Part shown: piece by piece, positions 13,854 to 21,329 of the stretch
Numbering within the stretch: position 1 is the first letter of the stretch
Layout of the letters: every line of letters begins with the position of its first letter
Source: Dehalococcoidia bacterium
Lineage (GTDB): Bacteria > Chloroflexota > Dehalococcoidia > Tepidiformales > Tepidiformaceae
Direction: 5' to 3'
Assembly: GCA_003104995.1 (NCBI GenBank)
Contig: PQAO01000014.1
Coordinates: 1-43,876, forward strand
Length of the DNA: 43,876 bases
The notes under the pieces: model-generated
Database searches by the model: none
What the model saw: the letters and a program-made list of their open reading frames with translations, nothing else
What the model was told of the DNA's origin: nothing
Program-made: the position numbers and the translations under genes

Positions 13854-14923
13854 GGGAACGGAACCCCCAACTCCCCGCCGAGTGCCTTTAATTGCTCGAT
13901 CGTCTCGGGGTCGAGGGGGATGCCGAGGCGGGTGCGCTCCTCGCGGGCGCGGGCCTCGGGGTCGCCCGGGACCTGGACGCGTTCGACGCCGGCGGCGGGG
14001 CGAAGCGAGCGGAGATGGTCGGCCATGCGCTTCATATCGGCCTTGAACCCGGCGAGGTCGCGGAAGGCATCGATGCGCCAGGCGGCGAACCACCAGCCCT
14101 GCTCGTGGCGGGGGGCGAACAGGGCCGAGCCCATGCCGGGCAGGATTCCGGTGAGGATGTCGACCATGAGGCCGAGGCCGTAGCCCTTGTGGGCGCTGGT
14201 CTCGAGGTAGCTGCCGAGGGGGAGGAGGGCGCCGCCCTTGCGCAGGACTTCAGGGTCACCGGTGTTGGCGCCGTCTTCGTTGACTGCCCAGCCCGCGGGG
14301 ATGCCCTTCCCCTGGCGCTGGGCGATTTCGAGCTTGCCGCCCGCGACCGCGGTGGTGGCGATGTCGAGCAGGAACGGGTGATCGCCCTCGACGGGGGCGG
14401 CCATCGCGATGGGGTTGGTGCCGTAGGCGCGGTCGAGGCTGCCAGCGGCGACCGCGAGGGGCGGCACGTTGCACATGGCCATGCCGACCATGTCGCGCTC
14501 GGCGGCCATGCGGGCGTAGTAGCCCGCGGCGCCGAAATGGCGGCCGTTGCGGACGGCGACCATGCCAATGCCGGTGGCCCTCGCCTTTGCAATCGCAGCC
14601 TCCATGGCGCGGCGGGCGATAAGGATGCCCAGCCCGCCATCCGCGTCCCAGGTCGCGGCAACGGGACTTTCGCGGAGCACTTTCACCTCGGGCGTTGGGT
14701 TGACGAGGCCACGACGGAAGCCGGGGGCGTAGCCCGGGTGCCAGGGGAGGTGGGCGATACCGTGGGACTCGATCCCGGCCAGGTCGGCGTCGATGAGGAC
14801 TTCGGCTCCTTCGGCCGCGTCGGCGGGTGGCAGGCCAAGGCGTTCGAACACGCCGGCGGTGAAGGTGCGGAGGGCCTGGGCGGCGAAGCGGGCACGGGTA
14901 TCGGGTTCGGAGGGAGCGGGCAT
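13844..14923 (-). CDS. Malate/L-lactate (Ldh_2) family dehydrogenase
   Basis: 359 residues of the Ldh_2 family (PF02615: malate, ureidoglycolate, L-sulfolactate and 2,3-diketogulonate reductases). This NAD(P)-dependent fold is unrelated to classical LDH. The SHG motif with the catalytic His is at 53-55, and NGRHFGAAGYYA and AYGTNPIAMAAP are the cofactor-binding landmarks. The Arg that often follows SHG is replaced here (SHGIAHLP). A GGTGA site precedes the ATG. It converges on the aldolase with a 10-base overlap. An aldolase plus an Ldh_2 reductase suggests hydroxyacid or sugar-acid catabolism, but the genes are not co-transcribed. Confidence 0.85.
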   Translation of the reverse strand: MPAPSEPDTRARFAAQALRTFTAGVFERLGLPPADAAEGAEVLIDADLAGIESHGIAHLPWHPGYAPGFRRGLVNPTPEVKVLRESPVAATWDADGGLGILIARRAMEAAIAKARATGIGMVAVRNGRHFGAAGYYARMAAERDMVGMAMCNVPPLAVAAGSLDRAYGTNPIAMAAPVEGDHPFLLDIATTAVAGGKLEIAQRQGKGIPAGWAVNEDGANTGDPEVLRKGGALLPLGSYLETSAHKGYGLGLMVDILTGILPGMGSALFAPRHEQGWWFAAWRIDAFRDLAGFKADMKRMADHLRSLRPAAGVERVQVPGDPEARAREERTRLGIPLDPETIEQLKALGGELGVPFPYP

Positions 14924-15022
14924 GGGTCACCGCCGGACGGGAGTCTGGTGGGAAGCATAGCGGGGTGGAGCGCGCTGCCGCGCGCGGCGCCACGTCCGTA
15001 CGAAGGGCCTGTCGAAACGGAC

Positions 15023-15053
15023 CGCTTGGCCCTCGTTCTGCCCGGGCCAAGCG
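15023..15053 (+). promoter_or_regulatory. 10-bp hairpin in the leader of the DUF6448 gene
   Basis: CGCTTGGCCC (15023-15032) and GGGCCAAGCG (15044-15053) form a perfect stem with an 11-base loop. It lies between divergent genes, so it is not a normal terminator. A smaller dyad, AATAG-GCC-CTATT (15075-15087), follows it. Confidence 0.45.
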
Positions 15054-15105
15054 CCGGAAGATGGGAGATGTCGGAATAGGCCCTATTGGCCTCAGGAGTT
15101 GCTCC

Positions 15106-15639
15106 ATGCCCCCACATTGCGATTCGATGGATGGTCCAGTCGTCACGCCCGCGAGGCGTGCGCTCGACGAAGGAAACGTGAGCATCGTGCTGCCCTACGT
15201 CCCCGCCGAGGGGGAGGCGGAAGTGATCGCGGCCTTCAACCGGGCCCTCCCGCTCCATCGCACCGGAAACGGGGCCCGCGAGGTAGCGGACCTGCACTTC
15301 TTCGAGACGGTGGTCCGCGTCCATCGTGCTGGCGAGGGTGCGCCGTATACCGGGCTGAAGCCGGCGGGCCTGAGCGAAGGTCCCATCATCCCGATTGCCG
15401 ACCGGGCGATCGAGACGGGCTCCGCGGACGAACTGGTAGACGCCCTCACGACACTCGTCCGCGATGAGGTGACCAGGCGGTTCGCGGATGCGATGCGTAA
15501 GAAGAAGCACGAACACGGGCCGGTACCCGAAGCCCGCGAATACGTGCAGGCGATGCTCGGGCTGGTGGTTTACTCGCACAAGCTGTACCTCGCGGCAACC
15601 TCCGGGCCGCACGACGGCGAGGTCCACGAGCACGGGTAG
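15106..15639 (+). CDS. DUF6448 family protein
   Basis: 177 residues of the DUF6448 family, recognised by the opening PPHCDSMDGPVVxxAxxALxxGNV, the VADLHFFETVVRVHRAGEG core and the TGLKPAG stretch. Function is unknown. Conserved His, Cys and Asp at the very N-terminus and several later His residues could bind a metal or heme. No signal peptide is visible. ATG 15106 is chosen over an upstream in-frame ATG because AGGAG (15094-15098) lies 7 bases before it and because the family starts there. The gene is flanked by a divergent Ldh-family gene and by tsaD 65 bases downstream, and is probably monocistronic. Confidence 0.75.
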   Translation: MPPHCDSMDGPVVTPARRALDEGNVSIVLPYVPAEGEAEVIAAFNRALPLHRTGNGAREVADLHFFETVVRVHRAGEGAPYTGLKPAGLSEGPIIPIADRAIETGSADELVDALTTLVRDEVTRRFADAMRKKKHEHGPVPEAREYVQAMLGLVVYSHKLYLAATSGPHDGEVHEHG

Positions 15640-15670
15640 TGCCATGGTGTCCGCCACCTCGTGAAACCCG

Positions 15671-15698
15671 TCACACAGACCGTGTGTGATGGTACGCT
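15671..15698 (+). promoter_or_regulatory. tsaD promoter with overlapping dyad
   Basis: TCACACA-GACCG-TGTGTGA (15671-15689) is a perfect 7-base-arm dyad lying directly upstream of TACGCT (15693-15698). The box is 6 bases before the GTG start of tsaD. A protein bound to the dyad would cover the promoter. Confidence 0.6.
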
Positions 15699-15704
15699 GG
15701 AACC

Positions 15705-16691
15705 GTGAGAGTCCTGGCTATCGAGTCTTCGTGCGATGAGACCGCGGCGGCGGTTATCGAGGACGGGCGCGTCGCCCTGTCGTCGGTGGTGGCCTCGCAG
15801 GTGGACCTGCACGCGAAGTACGGCGGGGTGGTGCCGGAGGTTGCGAGCCGCCAGCACCTCCGCAACATCGTGCCGGTGGTGACGGAAGCGCTGGAGGCAG
15901 CCGGGTGCACGCTCGGCGACATCGAGGCGGTGGCGGGGACGCGCGGGCCGGGGCTCGCGGGGTCGCTGCTGGTGGGCTACAACGCGGCGAAGGCGATCGC
16001 GTTCGGACGGGAGTTGCCGTTCATCGGGATCAACCACCTCGAAGGGCACATCTACGCGAACTGGCTGGTCGAAGGGCCTGAGCCGGAGTTCCCGGCGCTC
16101 TGCCTGGTCGTGAGCGGCGGGCACACCGACCTCGTGCTCATGCGTTCGCACGGGCAGTACGAGCGGCTGGGCGGCACGCGCGACGATGCGGCCGGCGAGG
16201 CGTTCGACAAGGTCGGGCGGCTGCTGGGGCTGCCCTTCCCGGGCGGTCCGCACGTGGCAAAGGCGGCGCTCGAAGGCGGCCCGAGCACGCTGGAGCTGCC
16301 GCGCGCCTGGATGCACGGGACGTTCGACTTCAGCTTCAGCGGCCTGAAGACCGCCGCGCTGCACGTGGTCCGGGCTGGGCAGTATTCGGCGCCGGAGATC
16401 GCGTGGGAGTTCCAGGAGGCGGTGGTGGACGTGCTCGCCGGGAAGACGACCAGGCTGGCGCGGGAGATGGGCGCGAAGAACGTGCTGGTGGCCGGCGGGG
16501 TGGCTGCGAACACGCGCCTGCGCGAGGAGCTCCGGCGGCGCTGCCCGGTGCCGGTGCGCATCCCGCCGCCGAAGTTCTGCACCGATAACGCGGCCATGAT
16601 CGGGGCGGTGGCCGGGTTCCGGCTCGAGCTGGGCGAGCGCAGCCCGCTGGACGAGGACATCTTCACGACGAACAACTGGGCGCGGGTGTAG
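15705..16691 (+). CDS. tsaD: tRNA N6-adenosine threonylcarbamoyltransferase TsaD
   Basis: 328 residues, full length. TsaD transfers the threonylcarbamoyl group to A37 of ANN-decoding tRNAs, working with TsaB and TsaE in the cytoplasm. It is an ASKHA-fold protein: IESSCDETAAAV phosphate loop, iron-binding HLEGH (His111 and His115), VSGGHTDLV, the FSFSGLKTA segment and the NVLVAGGVAANTRLRE nucleotide-binding region. The HLEGHIYANW form of the metal motif is common in Chloroflexota. The GTG start is leaderless by the TACGCT-N6 layout. The gene is isolated from tsaB/tsaE, which are not in this window. Confidence 0.95.
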   Translation: MRVLAIESSCDETAAAVIEDGRVALSSVVASQVDLHAKYGGVVPEVASRQHLRNIVPVVTEALEAAGCTLGDIEAVAGTRGPGLAGSLLVGYNAAKAIAFGRELPFIGINHLEGHIYANWLVEGPEPEFPALCLVVSGGHTDLVLMRSHGQYERLGGTRDDAAGEAFDKVGRLLGLPFPGGPHVAKAALEGGPSTLELPRAWMHGTFDFSFSGLKTAALHVVRAGQYSAPEIAWEFQEAVVDVLAGKTTRLAREMGAKNVLVAGGVAANTRLREELRRRCPVPVRIPPPKFCTDNAAMIGAVAGFRLELGERSPLDEDIFTTNNWARV

Positions 16692-16695
16692 CTCC

Positions 16696-17142
16696 CTACC
16701 CCTCGCCGGTGCCGACCTGGAGCGGCGGGAGGCGGAAGGGTTTGGCCAGGCGCGGGTAGAGCGCGCCGAAGGCCCCGGCGCCGGCCAGCGTCCCCGCAAG
16801 CGCGGCCAGGGCGTAGACCTTGCCTTCGCCGATGTTGACCAGGATCGGGCCCGGGCACATGCCGGTAATGGACCAGCCGATCCCGAAGAGGATGCCGCCA
16901 TAGACGTTGCCCCGGTGGCCGGGCTTGTTCTCGATCTTCAGCGGCTGCCCGGTGATGGAGCGGCCGTAGCGCTTGAGCAGCCAGAGCGAGGGCGCGGTGA
17001 GGGCGACGGCGGTTCCGATGATGCCGTAGAGCTGGAACTCTTCGAACAGGAACATGCCCTGGATGAAGTTGTAGTCGGCCGCGCCAGAACGGCTGAGGGT
17101 GAACCCGAAAACGGAACCAAGGACCAGGTAGAAGAGGATCAT
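16696..17142 (-). CDS. YeeE/YedE family half-transporter, DUF6691 type
   Basis: 148 residues, about four transmembrane helices. The DUF6691/PmpB-like half of the YeeE-YedE (sulf_transp) family. The conserved cysteine sits in SITGMCPGPILVNIGEG. Members transport thiosulfate or related sulfur compounds by relaying them between membrane cysteines; split versions act as pairs. It is 15 bases downstream of the partner half and begins after a GGAGA site. Convergent with tsaD, 4 bases apart. Confidence 0.85.
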   Translation of the reverse strand: MILFYLVLGSVFGFTLSRSGAADYNFIQGMFLFEEFQLYGIIGTAVALTAPSLWLLKRYGRSITGQPLKIENKPGHRGNVYGGILFGIGWSITGMCPGPILVNIGEGKVYALAALAGTLAGAGAFGALYPRLAKPFRLPPLQVGTGEG

Positions 17143-17157
17143 GGGAGTCTCCAGCGA

Positions 17158-17661
17158 TTAGAGGATGAGGCGGTAGATGAGGTTCGTGGTGACCACGCCG
17201 GCAGCCATGAAGCTGACTGTGGAGACGAGGCTCGGGAGTTCGAGGTTGGAAAGGCCGAAGATGCCGTGGCCGCTGGTGCAGCCGCCGGCCAGGCGCGTGC
17301 CGAAGCCGATCAGCAGGCCGCCGCCGAACATCCAGATGAGCTTGCCGCCGTTGCCCCAGCCGATCTCGGCATCGAACATGCCAAGGTCCCAGAAGGGCTC
17401 CCAGCCGCCGCCCACCACTGCCGAGAGGAACCCGCCAATCAGCAGGCCGCCGAGCAGGGGCAGCCTCCACGAGTTGGTACCGCGGAGCGCGTCGCGGGTG
17501 AAGTAGGGCGTCTGGACAACCAGCGAGCAGACGTTTTCGAAGCCGGTGGAGACGCCGAGGCGGCGGTTGCCGACGAACAGCAGCGTGAGCGTGACGGCGC
17601 TGATGACGGCGCCGCCGGCGGCCCAGTGCCACGGGCTGAGGTCGTTGAGGATGAGGTTCAT
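17158..17661 (-). CDS. YeeE/YedE family half-transporter, PmpA-like
   Basis: 167 residues, four to five transmembrane helices. The first half of a split YeeE/YedE transporter. The key cysteine is in LAGGCTSGHGIFGLS, the family signature, which pairs with MCPGP in the next gene. A substrate such as thiosulfate, or a persulfide/sulfur atom, is inferred from characterised YeeE proteins. ATG 17661 has a strong GGAGGGG upstream; the longer frame to 17775 is upstream noise. The two halves form an operon, with a sulfur-carrier gene (MoaD-like) diverging from it. Confidence 0.85.
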   Translation of the reverse strand: MNLILNDLSPWHWAAGGAVISAVTLTLLFVGNRRLGVSTGFENVCSLVVQTPYFTRDALRGTNSWRLPLLGGLLIGGFLSAVVGGGWEPFWDLGMFDAEIGWGNGGKLIWMFGGGLLIGFGTRLAGGCTSGHGIFGLSNLELPSLVSTVSFMAAGVVTTNLIYRLIL

Positions 17662-17760
17662 GTGGCCCCTCCGGGGGTGGTAGTTGTGCCGCAAAGCATG
17701 CGCGATCCGGGCGGTTCCGTCTCGGCCCGGGGGGAGCCCCGGCGAGGGCGCCCGGCCTGC

Positions 17761-17766
17761 TAGGAT
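17761..17766 (+). promoter_or_regulatory. Leaderless -10 box of the MoaD-like gene (TAGGAT)
   Basis: TAGGAT is followed by 7 bases and the ATG at 17774, with no Shine-Dalgarno between. Confidence 0.55.
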
Positions 17767-17773
17767 CGCTGGC

Positions 17774-18049
17774 ATGGACGTGCGCTTTTACGCGACCCTG
17801 CGGCCGCTGGTCGGCGGGAAGAACGTGCACCTGGACCTGGACGAAGACGCCACCGTGAAGGACCTGCTGGATACGGTGACCGAGCGCTTCCCGGACCTTG
17901 GGGCGAAGATCTGGACTCCCGAGGGGACGCTGGGCGAGTACATCAAGGTATTCGTGGACGGGCGGGAGATCCGCTACCTGCAGATGCTGGAGACGCCGGT
18001 GCCCCCGGGCGCCGACGTGGACATCTTCCCGCCGGCTGCGGGCGGGTGA
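17774..18049 (+). CDS. MoaD/ThiS-type sulfur carrier protein
   Basis: 91 residues with a beta-grasp fold: MDVRFYATLRPLVGGKNV opening, VKDLLDTVTERFP helix and the diagnostic C-terminal Gly-Gly after DVDIFPPAAGG. The C-terminal glycine is adenylated and thiocarboxylated to carry sulfur for molybdopterin, thiazole or cysteine synthesis. The insertion around EGTLGEYIKVFVDGREI is like the MoaD-related proteins of Thermus and Chloroflexota. It is coupled to the next gene by a GTGA overlap. An AOR that needs tungstopterin lies 6 kb away, consistent with a MoaD role, though no other moa genes are here. Confidence 0.85.
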   Translation: MDVRFYATLRPLVGGKNVHLDLDEDATVKDLLDTVTERFPDLGAKIWTPEGTLGEYIKVFVDGREIRYLQMLETPVPPGADVDIFPPAAGG

Positions 18050-18291
18050 CCCGGCTCGAGGTCCGGAACCTTCGGGCGGACGAGATCCGGGCGCAGCTCC
18101 TCCGCGAGATGGGCGGCACGGTCGACGGCACGCGGGTGGACGGGGATCGGTGGAGCGTGGACTTCGTGGTTGGCGAACCGGCGAAGGTGGGGCGGATGTC
18201 GGTCCCGGTGTTATTCCTCGACGTGCGCGGGGAGCGGGAGGCAGAGATCGCCCACTACCTCCGCTTGCGGACGATGCGCGGGGGCGGGTGA
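18046..18291 (+). CDS. Small partner of the MoaD-like protein (DUF1952-like)
   Basis: 81 residues. Its GTG start overlaps the stop of the sulfur-carrier gene (GTGA), so the two are translated together. The sequence has alternating short strands and an N-terminal helix (NLRADEIRAQLLREMGG) and ends in a basic RLRTMRGGG. The pairing recalls the Thermus MoaD-related protein in which a MoaD domain is fused to a small C-terminal domain (DUF1952); here the two would be separate polypeptides. That relation comes from memory and gene order only. The C-terminal GGG is unusual, since it resembles a sulfur-carrier tail. Confidence 0.6.
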   Translation: MTRLEVRNLRADEIRAQLLREMGGTVDGTRVDGDRWSVDFVVGEPAKVGRMSVPVLFLDVRGEREAEIAHYLRLRTMRGGG

Positions 18292-18361
18292 CGGGCTACG
18301 CCATCTTCTGCTTCGCGGCGCGCGGTACAGCAGGACGACCTTGGCGAGGTGTGCCGGGAGG

Positions 18362-19621
18362 TCAGCCTTCCCAGGTCAGCTCGACCTCACCGAAGACGAT
18401 GGTGTCGCCCCGTTCGGCGCCGGCCTGGCGCAGTGCCTTCGCGATACCCCAGCGTTCGAGGCGGCGGATGATCTCGTCCTGGGCGCCGGCCATGCCGGTG
18501 TCCATCATCTGCACGAAGGTGACCGGGCGGTAGCCCTCGACCAGGTAACGGCGCTCGCCGGCGCGCACAACCGTGAAGCGCTCCTCGGAGGGCGGACGGA
18601 GGACGGGCAGGTCCTCCGGCGGGGTGGCCGCGGCCCGCGCCTTCTCGATGTTGACCAGGGCCATCAGCTCGGCGGTGAGCTCCTCCGCCCCCTGTTGCGA
18701 TTCGGCCGAGACCACCCAGACCTTCTTGCCCAGGTGGCCGGAGAGGATGGCGGCGGAGTCTTCGGCCATCTCCGGGGCGAGGTCGGCCTTGGTGACGGCA
18801 ACGACCCGGGCGACGTCATCGAGCTTCGGGTCATAGGCGCGGAGCTCTGTTTCGATGAGCTCGTAATCGGTTACGGGGTCGGGCGAGCTGCAATCAACGA
18901 CGTGGAGGAGCACCCGGCAGCGGCGGATGTGCTTCAGGAATTCGAAGCCGAGCCCGTAACCCTCGGAGGCGCCCTCCACGAGGCCCGGCAGGTCGGCGAG
19001 GGTGAACCGTTCGTAGCCGACGTTGACGACGCCGAGCATCGGTTCGAGCGTGGTGAACGGGTAGTTCGCGATCTTGGGCTTCGCGTTGGAGACGGCGGCG
19101 AGGAACGTGGACTTGCCCGCGTTCGGGAGGCCGATGAGGCCGACATCAGCGAGCATCCGGAGCTCGAGCCGGATATCGACTTCCTCGCCATCCTGGCCCT
19201 TCTGGGAGTAGCCAGGGGTCTTGTTGGTGGCGGTGGCGAAGCGCTTGTTGCCCCAGCCCCCCCGGCCACCAAATGCGATGATGACTTCCTGGCCAAGTGT
19301 TTCGAGGTCGGCGATCAGGTCGCCGGTTTCGACATCGTGGACGACGGTACCGGTCGGGACATCGAGGTAGATGTCGGCGCCGTTGGCGCCGTGACGGAGG
19401 TTCGGGCCGCCGTTGCCGCCGTTGACCGCCTTGAACTTCTTCTTCGAGCGGTACTGTTCCAGGGTGTACACATCATCGACCGCGCGAAGGTACACGCGGC
19501 CGCCCCGGCCACCATCTCCACCATCGGGTCCGCCCTGGGGCACGAACTTCTCGCGGTGGTAGCTGACCATCCCGTGGCCGCCGTTGCCACCCTGAACATG
19601 AATCTCGATCGCATCCAACAT
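18362..19621 (-). CDS. obgE: GTPase Obg/CgtA
   Basis: About 419 residues in three domains: the Gly-rich Obg fold (residues 1-155, with repeated GGxGG turns), the G domain (GLPNAGKSTF P-loop near 163, NYPFTT switch, DLPGL G3, TKAD G4, SAESQQG G5) and the C-terminal OCT domain (about 345-419, with ERFTVVRAGERRYLVEG). It binds the 50S ribosomal subunit late in assembly and senses guanine nucleotides. ATG 19621 is used; a TTG at 19627 is in frame two codons earlier, and neither has a clear ribosome site. No rpmA/rplU genes are adjacent. Essential in most bacteria. Confidence 0.93.
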   Translation of the reverse strand: MLDAIEIHVQGGNGGHGMVSYHREKFVPQGGPDGGDGGRGGRVYLRAVDDVYTLEQYRSKKKFKAVNGGNGGPNLRHGANGADIYLDVPTGTVVHDVETGDLIADLETLGQEVIIAFGGRGGWGNKRFATATNKTPGYSQKGQDGEEVDIRLELRMLADVGLIGLPNAGKSTFLAAVSNAKPKIANYPFTTLEPMLGVVNVGYERFTLADLPGLVEGASEGYGLGFEFLKHIRRCRVLLHVVDCSSPDPVTDYELIETELRAYDPKLDDVARVVAVTKADLAPEMAEDSAAILSGHLGKKVWVVSAESQQGAEELTAELMALVNIEKARAAATPPEDLPVLRPPSEERFTVVRAGERRYLVEGYRPVTFVQMMDTGMAGAQDEIIRRLERWGIAKALRQAGAERGDTIVFGEVELTWEG

Positions 19622-20021
19622 CTCCAACCATCTGAACAGATGGCCGGGGCTAAAGGAAGCATTGATGATGTGTGGTGGGTCGTTGGGAGTGTTGGGAAAG
19701 GCCCGATCGCAGATTCAAGGAGGCGTTTCAGGCCGTGGGGAACGGCGTCCGGATCCCCGGTGGGAAGAACGAGCGGGGGTTGGTGTTCGGCCGGGCCGCG
19801 GCGGGAGGGAGCCCGGGAGGTTGGGAAAGTATGGATGTTCCCAACAGGGATCCCGACTGGTTTCCGAATGGGAATCCCAACGGTCAGCTGGAGAGTTCGA
19901 CCGTGACGTTGTTCGGGCCCAGGTTCGCATCGAATCTCACCGTTTTGGGGAAGGCAGCTTCACCTTTGTTGCGCGGCGGGTGCGCGAGCGGGCACACTGG
20001 CCGGAGACGGAAACCCGAAGC
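19622..20021. repeat. Gene-free region with TTCCC/GGGAA dyads, second copy
   Basis: No gene is seen in 400 bases between obgE and the UbiB-family kinase. TTGGGAA-N10-TTCCCAA (19821-19844) is a perfect dyad. TCCC-AACA-GGGA (19839-19850) repeats the 4-base-spacer motif of the 7.4-kb region. TTTCCGAATGGGAA (19861-19874) closely matches a block on the minus strand at about 7425-7440. The kinase promoter should lie here but no clear box is visible. Confidence 0.6.
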
Positions 20022-21329
20022 ATGTTCGACAACGCAAAACGAGTTCGCCGCAGCTTTCGCGTGGCCCGGACGGGTGCGCGCATCTACCTCGGCTATAAGC
20101 GCACCCAGCGGAAGGTGCGCAAGTTCCCGCCAGCGGCCGCGGCCGCGGAATGGGAGCAACGGCACGAAGCCGCGGCCGAAGCGCTCTACCAGCTCGCCGT
20201 CGACCTGAAAGGCATGTACATCAAGTCCGGGCAGTTCATCGGTACGCGTACCGATGTGGTCCCGCTGCCCTACACGCGGTCGCTTTCGCGGTTGCAGGAC
20301 CAGGTGCCAGCGCGGCCGATGGCGGTGGTACGGGAAACCATCGAGTCGCAGCTGAAGCGGCCGCTGGAGGAGTTGTTCGCCACGTTCGACGAGGAGCCGA
20401 TCGGGGCGGCCTCGCTGGCACAGGTGCACCGGGCGACCCTCCCCGACGGGCGCGAAGTGGTGGTGAAGGTGCAGTACCCGGAAGTGGCGGGCCTGGTGCG
20501 GCTGGACGTGCGGAACCTCCGGACGATCGTGGGGATCGTGGCGTGGCGGGAGCCGAACTTCGACTTCCGGGCGGTGGTGAACGAGATCGGGTCGCAGGTG
20601 CCGCTGGAGCTGGACTTCGAGCGGGAGGCGGAGATGACCCGGCGCATCCGGGCGAACCTGAGCGGGGTGCCGGGCGTGGTGGTGCCGCGCGTCATCGATG
20701 ACCACGTGGCGAAGAAGGTGGTCGTCACCGAGTACATCCACGGCGCTCGGCTGCTCGACCGGGAGCGGCTGGAATCGATGAACATCGACCGGACCGCGTT
20801 CGCGAAGACGGTGGCCGAGGCGTACGGCCACCAGATCATGGTGGATGGCTTGTTCCAGGCCGACCCGCACCCCGGGAACATCCTCGTGCTGCCGGGCGGG
20901 CGCGTGGGCCTGTTGGACTTCGGGTTGACGAAGGAACTGCCGATGGCGGCGCGGCTGGGGTTCGCGCGGCTGGTGATTGCGGCAGGCGACCGCGACCCCC
21001 ACGGGATCGTCGCGGCGTTCCGGGAGCTCGGCGTGAAGACGAAGTCCGAGGAGCCGGAGGACGTGTTACCCCTGATGCAACTGATGTTCGACGCGCGGCC
21101 GATAGACGCTCCCCAGGCGGGGGAGCTGGAGGTGCGCCGGGGGGCGATGCGGGCGAACCCGGTGGAGGCGATCCCGGGGGACCTGGTGCTGCTGGGGCGC
21201 GTGATCGGGTTGCTGCGGGGGGTGTGCGCCTCGCTGGGAGCGCCGCTCAGCCCGATGCAGATGCTGCGTCCGCATGCGGAACGCGCGCTGGCTGAAGCAG
21301 GAGCCCCGCCGGCGGCGGCAGCATCGTAG
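20022..21329 (+). CDS. ABC1/UbiB (AarF) family atypical kinase
   Basis: 435 residues. The ABC1 family signature is complete: the KxGQ motif (YIKSGQFIGTRTD), the Ala-rich loop (IGAASLAQVHRA), the ATP-binding Lys in VVVKVQYP, the catalytic ADPHPGN and the metal-binding LLDFG. These atypical kinases/ATPases support quinone synthesis or lipid transport at the membrane. No C-terminal transmembrane helices of the UbiB type are present. ATG 20022 is chosen at the natural N-terminus; upstream in-frame ATGs lie in the dyad-rich non-coding stretch. Its 3' end overlaps the convergent M48 protease gene by 83 bases. Confidence 0.88.
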   Translation: MFDNAKRVRRSFRVARTGARIYLGYKRTQRKVRKFPPAAAAAEWEQRHEAAAEALYQLAVDLKGMYIKSGQFIGTRTDVVPLPYTRSLSRLQDQVPARPMAVVRETIESQLKRPLEELFATFDEEPIGAASLAQVHRATLPDGREVVVKVQYPEVAGLVRLDVRNLRTIVGIVAWREPNFDFRAVVNEIGSQVPLELDFEREAEMTRRIRANLSGVPGVVVPRVIDDHVAKKVVVTEYIHGARLLDRERLESMNIDRTAFAKTVAEAYGHQIMVDGLFQADPHPGNILVLPGGRVGLLDFGLTKELPMAARLGFARLVIAAGDRDPHGIVAAFRELGVKTKSEEPEDVLPLMQLMFDARPIDAPQAGELEVRRGAMRANPVEAIPGDLVLLGRVIGLLRGVCASLGAPLSPMQMLRPHAERALAEAGAPPAAAAS

